Source: Blastocatellia bacterium AA13 (GTDB lineage Bacteria; Acidobacteriota; Blastocatellia; UBA7656). Taken from it: 64,000 nucleotides of DNA. The notes beneath the pieces are model-generated. The model had not been told where the DNA came from. It searched no databases and saw only the letters and a list, made by a program, of their open reading frames with translations. Positions 34,797 through 43,748 of this stretch are shown here, piece by piece; within the stretch, counting starts at the first letter, position 1; every line of letters starts with the position of its first letter. Made by a program: the position numbers and the translations under genes. The DNA lies in contig QHVH01000001.1 in assembly GCA_003222245.1 (NCBI GenBank), forward strand, positions 186,001 to 250,000, written 5' to 3'.

Positions 34797-35876
34797 GTGA
34801 CGACACGGCGAAAACGCATCGATGAATCCGATCTTCGTTGGAGCGCTGCTCAGAGGTCGATGACCGAGTTGGGAGCAAAAGGCTCCACTCCGATAAGGCT
34901 GTCCGCGGCGCCGGCAGCGGTAGGCGCCCCAAGATGGCTTCGACGGGCGGGACTCGTGGCGCTGGGAACGGTGGGTTCGCTCACATTTCTTCTGGGAGTT
35001 GCCAGCATTCCTCTTTCGGGGCTCTTGATCAGGCCGCGGCTGAAGAGAATGGCTCAACTGAAGAGCCGGCACCTTCGCGAGCTTATACATAAACTCGGGA
35101 TCGAGCTTGAAGATGTAGTGATTGCCTCCTTTGATGGAACCCGCTTGTGCGGCTGGTGGATGAAGGCGGCTGAGACCGCGCCTACGATAGTCGTGCTGCA
35201 CGGAGTCAAAAAGAACAGGACTGATGTGCTTCGCGCCGCGCTTGGTCTAAGGCAGGCGGGATTCAGCGTGCTCGTGCTTGATGGGCGTGCTCACGGCAGC
35301 AGCGAGGGGCGCTATGTAACATACGGGTTTTATGAAACTCGCGATGTCGAATCATCGCTGGAGTGGCTGATTCGGGAAAAAGGAGCGCGGCGAGAGGCAA
35401 TCGGTTTGGCGGGCGAATCGATGGGAGCCGCAATCGCGCTTCAAGTAGCCGCTCGCAACCCCTGGATTAGCGCTGTATGGGCGGACAGTCCGTTTGCCTC
35501 GCTTGAAAGAGTTACGTCGGAATTCCTTCGCCGGGTCACGCATATGCCCGGTCCGGTGCTCAGCCCTGTTCTCTGGTCTGCTATACAGGTAGCGAATTAT
35601 CGAGGCAAGTTCGACGTTCGGACGGTTAACCCCCTATCGCTCGCCGGCGAGATCAAGTGTCCCGTTCACCTCGTACACGGCACGGCGGATCGCCTGATCG
35701 CTACGGCTCATTCGGAAAATATCTTTAACGCGCTCGCTTGTCAGAAGGAATTGTGGATCGTCGAAGGAGCGAGCCATGCGCGAGCGATACGATACGATAA
35801 GCGTGAATATCTCAGGCGAATCACCCAATTCTTCCAGTCTAAGCTGAGCGATTCCCAGGAGCGAACTTTGTTGTAG
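34797..35876 (+). CDS. Membrane-anchored alpha/beta hydrolase
   Basis: The 359-residue protein has one hydrophobic segment (about 58-78) and an alpha/beta hydrolase domain. HGVKKNR forms the oxyanion region, GESMG holds the nucleophile, the Asp is in HGTADRLI, and the His in EGASHARA near the C-terminus. VLDGRAHGSSEG is typical of the Bem46/AXE-like group. A GTG start is chosen because GAGGAGGAAAC stands directly before it. The ~180-base gap before it holds no gene. Substrate unknown; it could act on a lipid or ester in the periplasm. Confidence 0.85.
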   Translation: MTTRRKRIDESDLRWSAAQRSMTELGAKGSTPIRLSAAPAAVGAPRWLRRAGLVALGTVGSLTFLLGVASIPLSGLLIRPRLKRMAQLKSRHLRELIHKLGIELEDVVIASFDGTRLCGWWMKAAETAPTIVVLHGVKKNRTDVLRAALGLRQAGFSVLVLDGRAHGSSEGRYVTYGFYETRDVESSLEWLIREKGARREAIGLAGESMGAAIALQVAARNPWISAVWADSPFASLERVTSEFLRRVTHMPGPVLSPVLWSAIQVANYRGKFDVRTVNPLSLAGEIKCPVHLVHGTADRLIATAHSENIFNALACQKELWIVEGASHARAIRYDKREYLRRITQFFQSKLSDSQERTLL

Positions 35877-35890
35877 GAAGGGCGCGAGCT

Positions 35891-35919
35891 TTGACGGCGC
35901 TAGCCGCGACGGTTATGAT
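35891..35919 (+). promoter_or_regulatory. Sigma-70 promoter of the MacAB-like operon
   Basis: TTGACG (35891-35896) is followed after exactly 17 bases by TATGAT (35914-35919), close to consensus. The leader to the ATG at 36088 would be about 160 bases and contains short hairpins, for example ACCCTC/GAGGGT at 35970-35988, so some post-transcriptional control is possible. Confidence 0.6.
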
Positions 35920-36087
35920 TTTGATTTCGCGCGGGCCCCTCATAATTCTCTTTCTTCTACCTATTTTGGACCCTCTGGAATTGAGGGTTATGACGGGGAT
36001 TTTTCGGGAACCCCCTGAAAAAAGAGGGCGTATTAGATACGGTTGCTCAGGCACCCACAGACTTAGGGAGGACAACATTCAATAACA

Positions 36088-37563
36088 ATGGCAATCACTA
36101 AAAAAAAGAAGACTATAATAATCTCCGCGGCCGTGGTCGGCCTCATTGCAATCATAATTCTATCCAGAGCCATGCAGACCAAGGAGGGTCAGCCGGTTCA
36201 GACCGCCGTCGTCGAAAAGCGGGCGCTCATTGAGTCAAAGGTGACTGCTTCGGGTGAAATCAGACCCGTCAATTTTTACAACCTCACGGCGGAAGTGCCG
36301 GGCCGCGTAGAACAGATCTACATCAGCGAGGGTGACACCGTTAAGAAAGGTCAGCCCTTGGTGCGCGTCGATGCAACGCAGTTTTCAATGCAGACTGCCG
36401 GACAGGAAGCAGCGGTCCGAGTGGCTCAAACGGACGTGGCGAACAACCGCGTAGCAGTCCAACAGGGCGAAAATAACGTTCATCAGGCGAATTCCAACCT
36501 TGCCGCCGCCCAGGCCGAACTCGAGCGAGATAAAGCAGACCTTCAGCTCAACGAGAATGAATACAATCGAAATCTCCAGTTAGTTGAAAACGGGGTTATT
36601 TCAAAGTCGATTTTTGATCAGGCAAAATCGCGCTTCGAACAGGCTCAAGCTGTCGTTCGCGCTCAGCAGGCGCGGCTAAGGCAGCTAGGGCAGCAGGTCA
36701 AAGACGCGGAGCTCGGTGTTGAAAGGGCCAAGTCGGCGCTCGATTCCGCCGATGCGCGCGTGAGTCAATCCAGATCGCAGTTAGATATTCAATCCGACCA
36801 GTTAAAGAAGACCACCAGATACTCACCCATAGACGGCGTCGTTTCCAGCCTTCCCGTCAAGGTCGGTGAGTTCGCTCTGGCAAACTTCTCGTCAACTCCG
36901 TTACTCACCGTGGCCGATATGTCTCAAATCAACGCCGAGATCAAGGTAGACGAAACCGACATAGCGGACGTGGCCATCGCACAAAAAGTGAAGGTCAAGG
37001 TTGACGCGCTGGGCGAAGTGGAGATCGAGGGCGAGGTCATTGAAAAGGGCGCCTCGGCGATAACGCGCTCGGGACAGACGATAAGCTCAACCTCTACCAC
37101 GCAAGAAGCTCGAGATTTTCTGGTTAAGATAAAGCTGAACCCGACGCCGGAGGTCAGGGCGAAGTTGAAGCCGGGTATGTCATCAACGGCGATAATTACA
37201 ACCGCACGGGTTGAGAATGCGCTCGCCGTGCCGCTACAGTCCATTGTTCCTCGGGAAGAGGCGAATCAGAACCAGAATCAGGAGGCAAAGCCGGATCAAT
37301 CAGGTGCGACCGGGATCTCCAGGAAAAAAGAAGTAGAAGGCGTATTCGTCTACGATAAGAATAACCGCGCCAAGTTCGTAAAGGTGACGACCGGTATCAA
37401 GGGCGATCAGGAGATTGAAATTAAGAGCGGCATCAACGAAAAAGATGAGATAATAACCGGCCCGTACAAAACCCTGCGAGGCTTGAAAGAGGGAGATCTC
37501 GTAAAGCGGGAGCCCAAGACGGAAACTCAACAAAACGGAACGAATCAGTCAAAACCCAGTTAG
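36088..37563 (+). CDS. Efflux transporter periplasmic adaptor (HlyD/MacA-like)
   Basis: The 491-residue protein has a short basic N-terminus and one membrane helix (about 9-27), a lipoyl-like segment (VPGRVEQIYISEGDTVKKGQPLVRVD, about 70-95), a long coiled-coil hairpin (about 100-240) rich in Ala, Gln and Glu, the second lipoyl half (IDGVVSSLPVKVGEFA) and a beta-barrel part. A glutamine- and asparagine-rich stretch (about 395-410) interrupts the membrane-proximal domain. It matches the MacA group that links an ABC transporter to an outer membrane TolC-type channel. No TolC gene lies in the window. It heads a four-gene operon. Confidence 0.93.
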   Translation: MAITKKKKTIIISAAVVGLIAIIILSRAMQTKEGQPVQTAVVEKRALIESKVTASGEIRPVNFYNLTAEVPGRVEQIYISEGDTVKKGQPLVRVDATQFSMQTAGQEAAVRVAQTDVANNRVAVQQGENNVHQANSNLAAAQAELERDKADLQLNENEYNRNLQLVENGVISKSIFDQAKSRFEQAQAVVRAQQARLRQLGQQVKDAELGVERAKSALDSADARVSQSRSQLDIQSDQLKKTTRYSPIDGVVSSLPVKVGEFALANFSSTPLLTVADMSQINAEIKVDETDIADVAIAQKVKVKVDALGEVEIEGEVIEKGASAITRSGQTISSTSTTQEARDFLVKIKLNPTPEVRAKLKPGMSSTAIITTARVENALAVPLQSIVPREEANQNQNQEAKPDQSGATGISRKKEVEGVFVYDKNNRAKFVKVTTGIKGDQEIEIKSGINEKDEIITGPYKTLRGLKEGDLVKREPKTETQQNGTNQSKPS

Positions 37564-37682
37564 AAGCCCAATTTAAAGGCGTGCTGGCAGTTCGGTATCA
37601 TCGAACAGGATCCGAGTCCCCGGTTTTCCTGGCAAATAGAGAATCGAGGCTGAAGAAAGCGTAGATGGAAACGGGAGACGAT

Positions 37683-38432
37683 ATGATCGAAGAAGCAGTT
37701 TTGGAACGTGAGCTTCAGTTTGTCGGGACGGTTCCCGACGAGCGAATCGTAATACGCACGGACGATTTGTGGAAAACCTATATGATGGGCTCGGAGGAGG
37801 TCCATGCGCTTCGAGGCGTATCGTTCGATGTTCAGCACGGTGAATACGTCGCCATTATGGGACCGTCCGGTTCGGGCAAATCCACTCTGATGAACCTGAT
37901 TGGATGTCTGGATACGCCGACATCGGGCCAGTACTGGCTCAATGGAAAGCTCGTATCGGAGATGGACGACGACGAACTGGCGAGGATTCGCAATAAAGAA
38001 ATCGGCTTCGTTTTTCAGACCTTCAATTTACTGCCGCGCGCCAGCGCTTTGCACAATGTGGAGCTGCCGCTCATCTACAATGGAACGCCTCGTACCACCA
38101 GACTCGAGATGGCCAAAGTCTCGCTTCAGAAGGTTGGGCTTAGCGACAGAATTAACCATAAGCCCAACGAGCTCTCGGGCGGCCAGCGCCAGAGAGTTGC
38201 AATAGCGCGAGCGCTTGTGAATAACCCTTCGATCATTCTCGCCGATGAGCCGACAGGCAATCTCGACTCTCAAACCTCTCAAGAAATAATGGGACTGTTT
38301 GAGGTTCTGCATAAACAGGGCCACACGATCATACTTGTTACTCACGAGCATGATATTGCCGCACACGCGTATCGGGTACTGCACATACTGGACGGCCGAA
38401 TCAACAGCGATGAGCGACTCCGGGCCTACTGA
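37683..38432 (+). CDS. ABC transporter ATP-binding protein (MacB/LolD-like)
   Basis: The 249-residue ATPase has Walker A GPSGSGKS (about 60-67), Q-loop [23 protein letters not shown], signature [15 protein letters not shown] and Walker [13 protein letters not shown], with the MacB/LolD-type Y-x-M-G-x-x-x-V-x-A-L-R-G-V-S-F pattern ahead of Walker A. I start it at the ATG at 37683, which has GGGAG close upstream; an ATG at 37665 is also in frame. It lies 119 bases after the adaptor gene and feeds the two permeases downstream. A substrate such as a macrolide, peptide or lipoprotein cannot be deduced. Confidence 0.94.
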   Translation: MIEEAVLERELQFVGTVPDERIVIRTDDLWKTYMMGSEEVHALRGVSFDVQHGEYVAIMGPSGSGKSTLMNLIGCLDTPTSGQYWLNGKLVSEMDDDELARIRNKEIGFVFQTFNLLPRASALHNVELPLIYNGTPRTTRLEMAKVSLQKVGLSDRINHKPNELSGGQRQRVAIARALVNNPSIILADEPTGNLDSQTSQEIMGLFEVLHKQGHTIILVTHEHDIAAHAYRVLHILDGRINSDERLRAY

Positions 38433-38585
38433 ATATCCGCCCGTCGCCGGCAATAGGCGATTGCACTTCCCATTCTGGAGTGGAACTGTGCTCCCTCTTT
38501 TCTTAGCCCTAATGACAGGAATGACATCCGCGACTTAATACTGCGACATTGCCTCTCGCATTTCTTACCGCCCCGACGGCGGGCC

Positions 38586-38615
38586 TTGCCCGTGTTTGCC
38601 GCGCACTTCTATACT
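38586..38615 (+). promoter_or_regulatory. Possible internal promoter before the first MacB-like permease
   Basis: TTGCCC (38586-38591) and TATACT (38610-38615) stand 18 bases apart in the 220-base gap between the ATPase and permease genes. A CCGCC-CCGAC-GGCGG hairpin lies just before it. The match is moderate. Confidence 0.35.
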
Positions 38616-38653
38616 AATGAGTTGCGCTAAGCCGGAAATAGTTCACATTGGCC

Positions 38654-39883
38654 ATGCACACTTTCTTCGAAGCCGCGAAAATAGCGATTTCTTCGATTCT
38701 TGCTCATAAGCTCAGATCCTTTCTGACCTTGCTTGGAGTAATTATTGGTGTGTTCGTAGTGATTTCGGTGGCGACGGTTATCGAGGGCGCGAACGTTTAC
38801 ATAAAAGAAAAAATAGCTACGCTGGGCTCCGGCGTGTTTCGCGTCCAGAAGGCAAGCCTTACGGGTTTTGGAGACTTTCAGAAGTTCCTTGATGCACTTC
38901 GTAAAAATCCCGATCTGACGATCGATGATCTATACGCGCTTCGAGCCGGCGTCACACTCGCGGATCAGCTCGGAGCACAGGATGGAACGGCGCAGGACAT
39001 CAGATACGGCAACATCAGTCTTGAATCCGTCGGTGTTCAGGGCGTGACGCCGGACATGATCACATTATCAAACCTGGAAGTAGCCCAGGGCAGATATTTC
39101 ATCGAGTTCGATAACGACAACCGCAGGGATGTCTGCTTCATAGGTTCCGATGTCGCAAAGGGTCTGTTTCCGTCGAGCGATCCCATCGGCCAGGAGATAA
39201 GAGTAGGGCGTGACAAATTCAGCGTCATCGGAGTAGCCACTGAGCTTGGAACTGTACTCGGATTTTCCCAGGACAATTTCGTCCTGTTGCCGATGAACAC
39301 CTTTTTGAAAGAGTACGGATCGCGGCGATCTTTGACCTTTGTCGTCAGAGCGAAGAAGGGAGCCGACGTGGAACGGGTTCACGATCAGGTCAGGGTTGTG
39401 CTTCGTACCCGACACAAGCTGAACTACAACCAGGCGGATGATTTTTCTATAGCGAGCGATGAAGAGACCGAGCAACTCTTCGGATCCATTACAAAGGTAG
39501 TAGCCGGAGTCGCCTTTCCGGTCGTCGGAACCTCGCTGCTGATCGGCGGAATCGTGATTATGAACATCATGCTCGCGACCGTTACCGAGAGGACCCGTGA
39601 GATCGGTATTCGCAAGAGCCTCGGCGCTACGAGGCGCGACATTCTTGTTCAGTTCCTGGTCGAATCTTCGATGCTATCAGGATTCGGAGGTCTTATAGGG
39701 ATGTTGATGGCGATCACATTGATGAGCGGGGTGAGCAAGATAGCTCCGGTGCCGGTGGCCGTGCCGCTGTGGGCTCCGATAATCGCAATCTCCGTTTCAA
39801 CCCTCGTCGGCCTCTTTTTTGGAATATATCCCGCAAACCGCGCAGCCGGGCTCGACCCGATCGTTGCGTTGAGAGCTGACTGA
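38654..39883 (+). CDS. MacB-like ABC transporter permease, first copy
   Basis: The ~409-residue permease has the MacB topology: one helix near the N-terminus (about 18-38, LRSFLTLLGVIIGVFVVISVATV), a large extracytoplasmic MacB periplasmic domain (about 45-270), then three helices in the C-terminal FtsX domain with the family motif TERTREIGIRKSLGATRRDI. The ATG at 38654 is preferred over the TTG six bases upstream. A second, homologous permease gene starts two bases after its stop, so the pair probably forms a heterodimer driven by the ATPase upstream. Confidence 0.92.
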   Translation: MHTFFEAAKIAISSILAHKLRSFLTLLGVIIGVFVVISVATVIEGANVYIKEKIATLGSGVFRVQKASLTGFGDFQKFLDALRKNPDLTIDDLYALRAGVTLADQLGAQDGTAQDIRYGNISLESVGVQGVTPDMITLSNLEVAQGRYFIEFDNDNRRDVCFIGSDVAKGLFPSSDPIGQEIRVGRDKFSVIGVATELGTVLGFSQDNFVLLPMNTFLKEYGSRRSLTFVVRAKKGADVERVHDQVRVVLRTRHKLNYNQADDFSIASDEETEQLFGSITKVVAGVAFPVVGTSLLIGGIVIMNIMLATVTERTREIGIRKSLGATRRDILVQFLVESSMLSGFGGLIGMLMAITLMSGVSKIAPVPVAVPLWAPIIAISVSTLVGLFFGIYPANRAAGLDPIVALRAD

Positions 39884-39886
39884 TAA

Positions 39887-41149
39887 ATGCACTTTCAAGA
39901 GATAGGCGAAAACGTGTTGATGGCGCTCGATACAATTCGTGCGCACAAGATACGTTCCGCTTTGACGATGCTTGGCGTCATTGGCGGAACGATGACAGTC
40001 ATCGCCATCTCTTCATTCCTGACAGGCATGCAGGAATTCATTCTGGATCAGACTCAGCGTTTCGGACCCGATCTCGTCTTTGTTTCAAAATACACCAATA
40101 TTGGAATCCGCTTCAGCAGGCCTTCGCGAGAGGAGCGGATTCGCAAGAACCTCACCGTCGAGGATGCCGCGGCCATAGCCGAGCTGCCCTCGGTCCTTGG
40201 AGTGAGTCCCACGATGATCAGCGGCTCCTTCGCACCCTCTTCGTCTCAGCCTGTAGTCAAGTACAGAGGAATCGAAGCCAACCGACCGCTCATCTTCGGA
40301 GTAGCCGCGAATTATGATGAAGTGCGAAATGTCTATATAAGGGCGGGCAGATTCCTCACGTTTTCGGAGCAACAGCATCACGATCAGGTGGCAATCATCG
40401 GGGCCGGCATCGCGGATAGCCTCTTTGGCGGCATGAGTCCCCTTGACCATGAAATCGAAGTTGAAGGAAAGGTATATAGAGTGATCGGCGTCATGGAGAA
40501 GGCGCCGGGCGGCCTCTTTGGAGGCGACCCCGTTGAAGATCGTCAGGTACTCGTTCCGTTCGACACCTTGAAGCGCGACCATCCGGAAATTGAAGATATC
40601 ACCCTCAGTGTAAGAGCCAGACCGGGAGTCTTTGGCAAGATGGTGGACGATGTAACCGAACTGCTAAGGCGCAGGCGCGGAGTTTCGCCGCACAAAGAGA
40701 ATGATTTCGGGATCAGCACGCCTGGCGCGATCTACGAATCGATAAGCGCGGTGGCTTCAGTGGCGAGCATTATCGTGTTTCCGCTTTCCGGCGCCGGTCT
40801 GCTGGTCGGTGGTATCGGGGTGATGAACATAATGTTGGTCTCGGTGACGGAGCGAACAAAGGAGATCGGTGTCCGTCGCGCAATTGGAGCGCGCAAGGGC
40901 GACATCATCTGGCAGTTTCTTACTGAGGCCATCACGCTCACAGGGGTCGGCGGTCTCATTGGAATCGTTCTTGGATGGCTGGTCAGTTTGGGGCTTAAGC
41001 GGTTAGCTCCGACGCTTCCGTCGAGCATTCCCGCCTGGGCCGTAATCATGGGATTTCTGGTTTCGTGTACTGTCGGTCTGATTTTTGGACTGTGGCCCGC
41101 TATGAAAGCCGCCCGCCTCGACCCAATCGAGGCGCTCCGATATGAATGA
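39887..41149 (+). CDS. MacB-like ABC transporter permease, second copy
   Basis: The 420-residue protein repeats the layout of the preceding gene: first helix (about 22-42) with the RAHKIRSALTMLGVIGGTMTVIAI pattern, a periplasmic domain, and the FtsX core TERTKEIGVRRAIGARKGDIIWQFL near residue 320. The two permeases are clearly related but not recent duplicates, since they differ along their whole length. It ends the operon that began at 36088. Confidence 0.92.
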   Translation: MHFQEIGENVLMALDTIRAHKIRSALTMLGVIGGTMTVIAISSFLTGMQEFILDQTQRFGPDLVFVSKYTNIGIRFSRPSREERIRKNLTVEDAAAIAELPSVLGVSPTMISGSFAPSSSQPVVKYRGIEANRPLIFGVAANYDEVRNVYIRAGRFLTFSEQQHHDQVAIIGAGIADSLFGGMSPLDHEIEVEGKVYRVIGVMEKAPGGLFGGDPVEDRQVLVPFDTLKRDHPEIEDITLSVRARPGVFGKMVDDVTELLRRRRGVSPHKENDFGISTPGAIYESISAVASVASIIVFPLSGAGLLVGGIGVMNIMLVSVTERTKEIGVRRAIGARKGDIIWQFLTEAITLTGVGGLIGIVLGWLVSLGLKRLAPTLPSSIPAWAVIMGFLVSCTVGLIFGLWPAMKAARLDPIEALRYE

Positions 41150-41193
41150 GAGATGTGATCCTATCCCTCCGAGTCATAATAGGGCAGAGCTGA

Positions 41194-41412
41194 TTAGTTC
41201 ATTACAACGTGATAACCGGATTTCGATGACTTCGGAATGAGGTTTCCGGTATCGATCCCCTCCGCCGTTTCATTCAACAGCATGAGCATGTTGCACTCAA
41301 GGTCGATAAATGACGACATATAAATAACCGGGCGATAGCCCTTCATCGCGCGTTGACACAGCATCTCTTCCAATATGTCTACCAGGTCTACTTGCGAAGC
41401 GTCTTGCCGCAT
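41194..41412 (-). CDS. Small protein of unknown function behind a sigma-54-like promoter
   Basis: The 72-residue protein begins MRQDASQVDLVDILEEMLCQRAMKGYRPVIYM and is rich in Met and acidic residues, with two cysteines and no membrane segment. A good GGAGG stands eight bases before the ATG at 41412, which excludes the longer frame from 41433. About 50 bases upstream of the ATG there is a sigma-54-like promoter. I recognise no family. The short length, good ribosome site and dedicated promoter make it likely to be real. Confidence 0.6.
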   Translation of the reverse strand: MRQDASQVDLVDILEEMLCQRAMKGYRPVIYMSSFIDLECNMLMLLNETAEGIDTGNLIPKSSKSGYHVVMN

Positions 41413-41462
41413 TCTCTTTTCCTCCGATCTCATTTATGAACCAACACGCAGAGCAGAAGTGA

Positions 41463-41477
41463 GCAATATGTGTGCCG
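41463..41477 (-). promoter_or_regulatory. Sigma-54-like promoter of the 72-residue protein gene
   Basis: On the minus strand CGGCAC (41477-41472) - ACATA - TTGC (41466-41463) matches the -24/-12 consensus except for the first base, with GG and GC at the required ten-base distance. A start near 41451 would give a leader of about 40 bases before the ATG at 41412. Confidence 0.65.
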
Positions 41478-41631
41478 CGGCTAAACGGAGACGGGCTGAG
41501 TTACCTTGCCGTTAAAGCACAAGGAAGCGATACGTGAATGAGCGTTTTGTGGATGGCAAAAAAGAACGAATGACTCAAAGCCGGTCAGGCTGCCCGAAGT
41601 CGGCAAACGTAAATCGCGGCGGTAGCGAGCT

Positions 41632-41663
41632 TCGGCCTGCGAGAGGACATGCTCGCAGGCCGG
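41632..41663. repeat. Inverted repeat after the Yip1 gene
   Basis: CGGCCTGCGAG (41633-41643) and CTCGCAGGCCG (41652-41662) are perfect inverted copies around an eight-base loop, about 40 bases downstream of the Yip1 stop codon on the minus strand. A terminator without U-run is the simplest reading. Confidence 0.5.
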
Positions 41664-41701
41664 TTGGAATGCAATAGGCTGTAAAAAATTCCCGGCCTAT
41701 C

Positions 41702-42514
41702 TTAACCGCCAAGTCCGAGAGCCGCGAATCCAGCTTTGACGAAGACCCATAGGATCCACAAGCCGAAGACTACCGTGCCTGCTTTGCTGGTATTGATTCG
41801 TTTCGACCCGGCTACGGCCGCGAACCCGATTGAGAGCAGAATCAAGAACCAGATCGTGAATACATCCAGCGAGCCCGCTATCGAGGCGAGCGCTTTGGGT
41901 ATGTCTGTTGGTAGATACGCAGCAAGATTCGTCGGACTTACAGCCCCCGGCTTTGAAGGGTCCAATCCCTCCGTGTCGCGCACCATCAGCGAGGCGCAGA
42001 CTATTATCGTCCCTACAATGCCGGTTGCGGCCCCGCTCCATAGGACGACAGAGAAGATTTTTTTGAAGGTGCTCTTGGCCTGAATTATCATCAGCGCAAG
42101 CGCGAAGATCCCGGCAAGAATTACGTAATAGATAGGCGTTCCCACCACGACGAGGATCGGGCTGAGCTTACCGATCATCTTAGTGATATTGACCTGTTGT
42201 TGGATCTGCTCCTCGCCCGGCATGCTTCCGCCTGTCTTTTCGACCTGAGTCCTGATCCTGTCGCGAACCATTTTTTCCCAATCAACCTTGACGCGCATGC
42301 TGAAGACGACGGTTCCAATAAGAGCCATTATCATCGCGACAATTATGGGGGAGACCAACGTAGGTTTTCGATTAATATCCGCGAAGGTTTCGCCCGGTGA
42401 GAACAGAACGCCGAAGATTCGTTGTAACGGACCCATACGCGCCGGTTCTCCTTGGGAGATCGGAGCTTGAGGCGCGCCATAGGGGGGTGCTCCGGAGTCG
42501 CTTTGATTTTCCAT
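41702..42514 (-). CDS. Yip1 family membrane protein
   Basis: The 270-residue protein has a Pro-, Gly- and Gln-rich cytoplasmic N-terminus, the family entry motif RIFGVLFSPGETFADINRKPT (about 33-53), and five hydrophobic segments (about 60-80, 118-145, 155-180, 213-232, 245-265). It matches the bacterial Yip1/YIP1-domain proteins of unknown function. GAGAGGAAT lies before the ATG. It is transcribed divergently from the respiratory operon. Confidence 0.88.
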   Translation of the reverse strand: MENQSDSGAPPYGAPQAPISQGEPARMGPLQRIFGVLFSPGETFADINRKPTLVSPIIVAMIMALIGTVVFSMRVKVDWEKMVRDRIRTQVEKTGGSMPGEEQIQQQVNITKMIGKLSPILVVVGTPIYYVILAGIFALALMIIQAKSTFKKIFSVVLWSGAATGIVGTIIVCASLMVRDTEGLDPSKPGAVSPTNLAAYLPTDIPKALASIAGSLDVFTIWFLILLSIGFAAVAGSKRINTSKAGTVVFGLWILWVFVKAGFAALGLGG

Positions 42515-43168
42515 GTATTCCTCTCGAGACTTCCTGGCTACGGTTTCTGCAAAACGTAAAAATGACCGCGAAAGCCTACTACCTTTTTAAGTTCTGCGCA
42601 ATCATACCGGCGCTCGAAGGGGAAAAGAGAAGCGACTGCAAGAGAGCGAAATGTTAAAGAGACGAAGTGGGGAAAAGATGGACACCTTGCCCCGGGCGAC
42701 CCTCTTTGAAGCATCGGAACGCAACAAAAATTTTTTTTACAAACTTCTTGACTTCACTGTAATTAACGTTATATTATCCCGCGTCTCGAATGGAGCAGCG
42801 TGGCTGATTCCCTCATAGATCGCTTTCATATTGACGTTTATACTGTCCGATGCAGTTATCATAGTCGTGGTTCAAGGCAGGGTTGAATTTCGCAGAGCAC
42901 AGCTTCGCGCGAGGATGTTGCTAAGTCGGATTCCGACCTCACTGGAATAGAGGCGACGTTGTGGTAAACCCTCTTATATGCCAGGACCGGCAACGAGCAG
43001 GCTGTTGGCTTATCTCTGCGTAGAGTTTCCAACTCGCCCGTTTCGGTAGTCGGAGCTGCGGGCACATCTGGCTAAAAAGACCTCTTAAAGGGCTTTCTAT
43101 TGGTGTGTGCCGTTAACGAATCTTACTCGTAGTTTGAAATCGGGAAAGCATAGTTCGGGCATATCTTT
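42515..43168. other. Divergent intergenic region and long leader of the respiratory operon
   Basis: About 650 bases without a supported gene. The strongest signal is the promoter at 42731-42777. From there to the first start codon at 43169 the leader would be nearly 390 bases, without a reading frame that has a ribosome site. I found no match to a known riboswitch by eye. Confidence 0.5.
42731..42777 (+). promoter_or_regulatory. Sigma-70 promoter with T-run, respiratory operon
   Basis: Eight T (42731-42738), then TTGACT (42748-42753) and after 16 bases TATATT (42770-42775), or after 18 bases TATTAT (42772-42777). The block CTTGACTTCA-N-TG-N-AATT is shared with the promoter at 15643-15688. 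It drives the pentaheme cytochrome gene, about 390 bases downstream, as far as the sequence shows. Confidence 0.6.
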
Positions 43169-43690
43169 ATGAGATCGTGGAAAGTCGTCTTGATTCTTCT
43201 GGCACTGGCAGCCGTGAGCGTGGTTTTTCTTTCCGGAATCATTGGAAAGCCATTTGAACCGGCGCAGCCCATCGCTTTTGATCACTGGCAGCACACATCG
43301 AAGCAGGGAGAGGACACGCCTAAGCTCGAATGCACGGACTGCCACGAAAACGCCGACAAATCCCGCTTCGCGACTATCCCGAACGTCTCGAAGTGTATGA
43401 TATGTCACGAAACGATGAAAACTGAGAGCCCTGAGATCCAGAAGCTCGCAGCCTATTCATCGCGATCCGAGCAGCCGCCCTGGAAGCGGGTTTATTGGAT
43501 CGAAAAAGAGGCCGACGTTTTCTTCACTCACAAGCCGCACATTCGCGCCGGAGTTGATTGCACTACCTGCCACGGGCAAGTGAATCAGATGCATCGCGTC
43601 AAGCGCGACGTGGATCATTCGATGGGATGGTGTATTCAATGCCATCGAGAGAATAGGGTAAGCGTCGACTGTTCGATCTGTCACCGATAA
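43169..43690 (+). CDS. Pentaheme cytochrome c (ActA-like)
   Basis: The 173-residue protein has an N-terminal membrane anchor or signal (7-27) and five CxxCH heme sites at residues 55-59, 76-80, 131-135, 155-159 and 168-172. Extra histidines (for example His39, His42, His121, His124, His142, His150) can serve as distal ligands. A five-heme membrane-anchored cytochrome at the head of a Mo-type/Fe-S/NrfD operon matches ActA of alternative complex III; the related Qrc complex of sulfate reducers has a six-heme protein. It would pass electrons between the quinol-side subunits and a soluble cytochrome. Confidence 0.92.
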   Translation: MRSWKVVLILLALAAVSVVFLSGIIGKPFEPAQPIAFDHWQHTSKQGEDTPKLECTDCHENADKSRFATIPNVSKCMICHETMKTESPEIQKLAAYSSRSEQPPWKRVYWIEKEADVFFTHKPHIRAGVDCTTCHGQVNQMHRVKRDVDHSMGWCIQCHRENRVSVDCSICHR

Positions 43691-43748
43691 GCGGTTTGTA
43701 TGATCAGGCCGGCTGTGAGACCGCAATTCTTCAGCTAGAGGACCAAAA

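Noticed and set aside
42859-43065. Minus-strand small frame inside the respiratory operon leader
   Set aside because: It lacks a ribosome site and lies opposite the leader; nothing supports coding.
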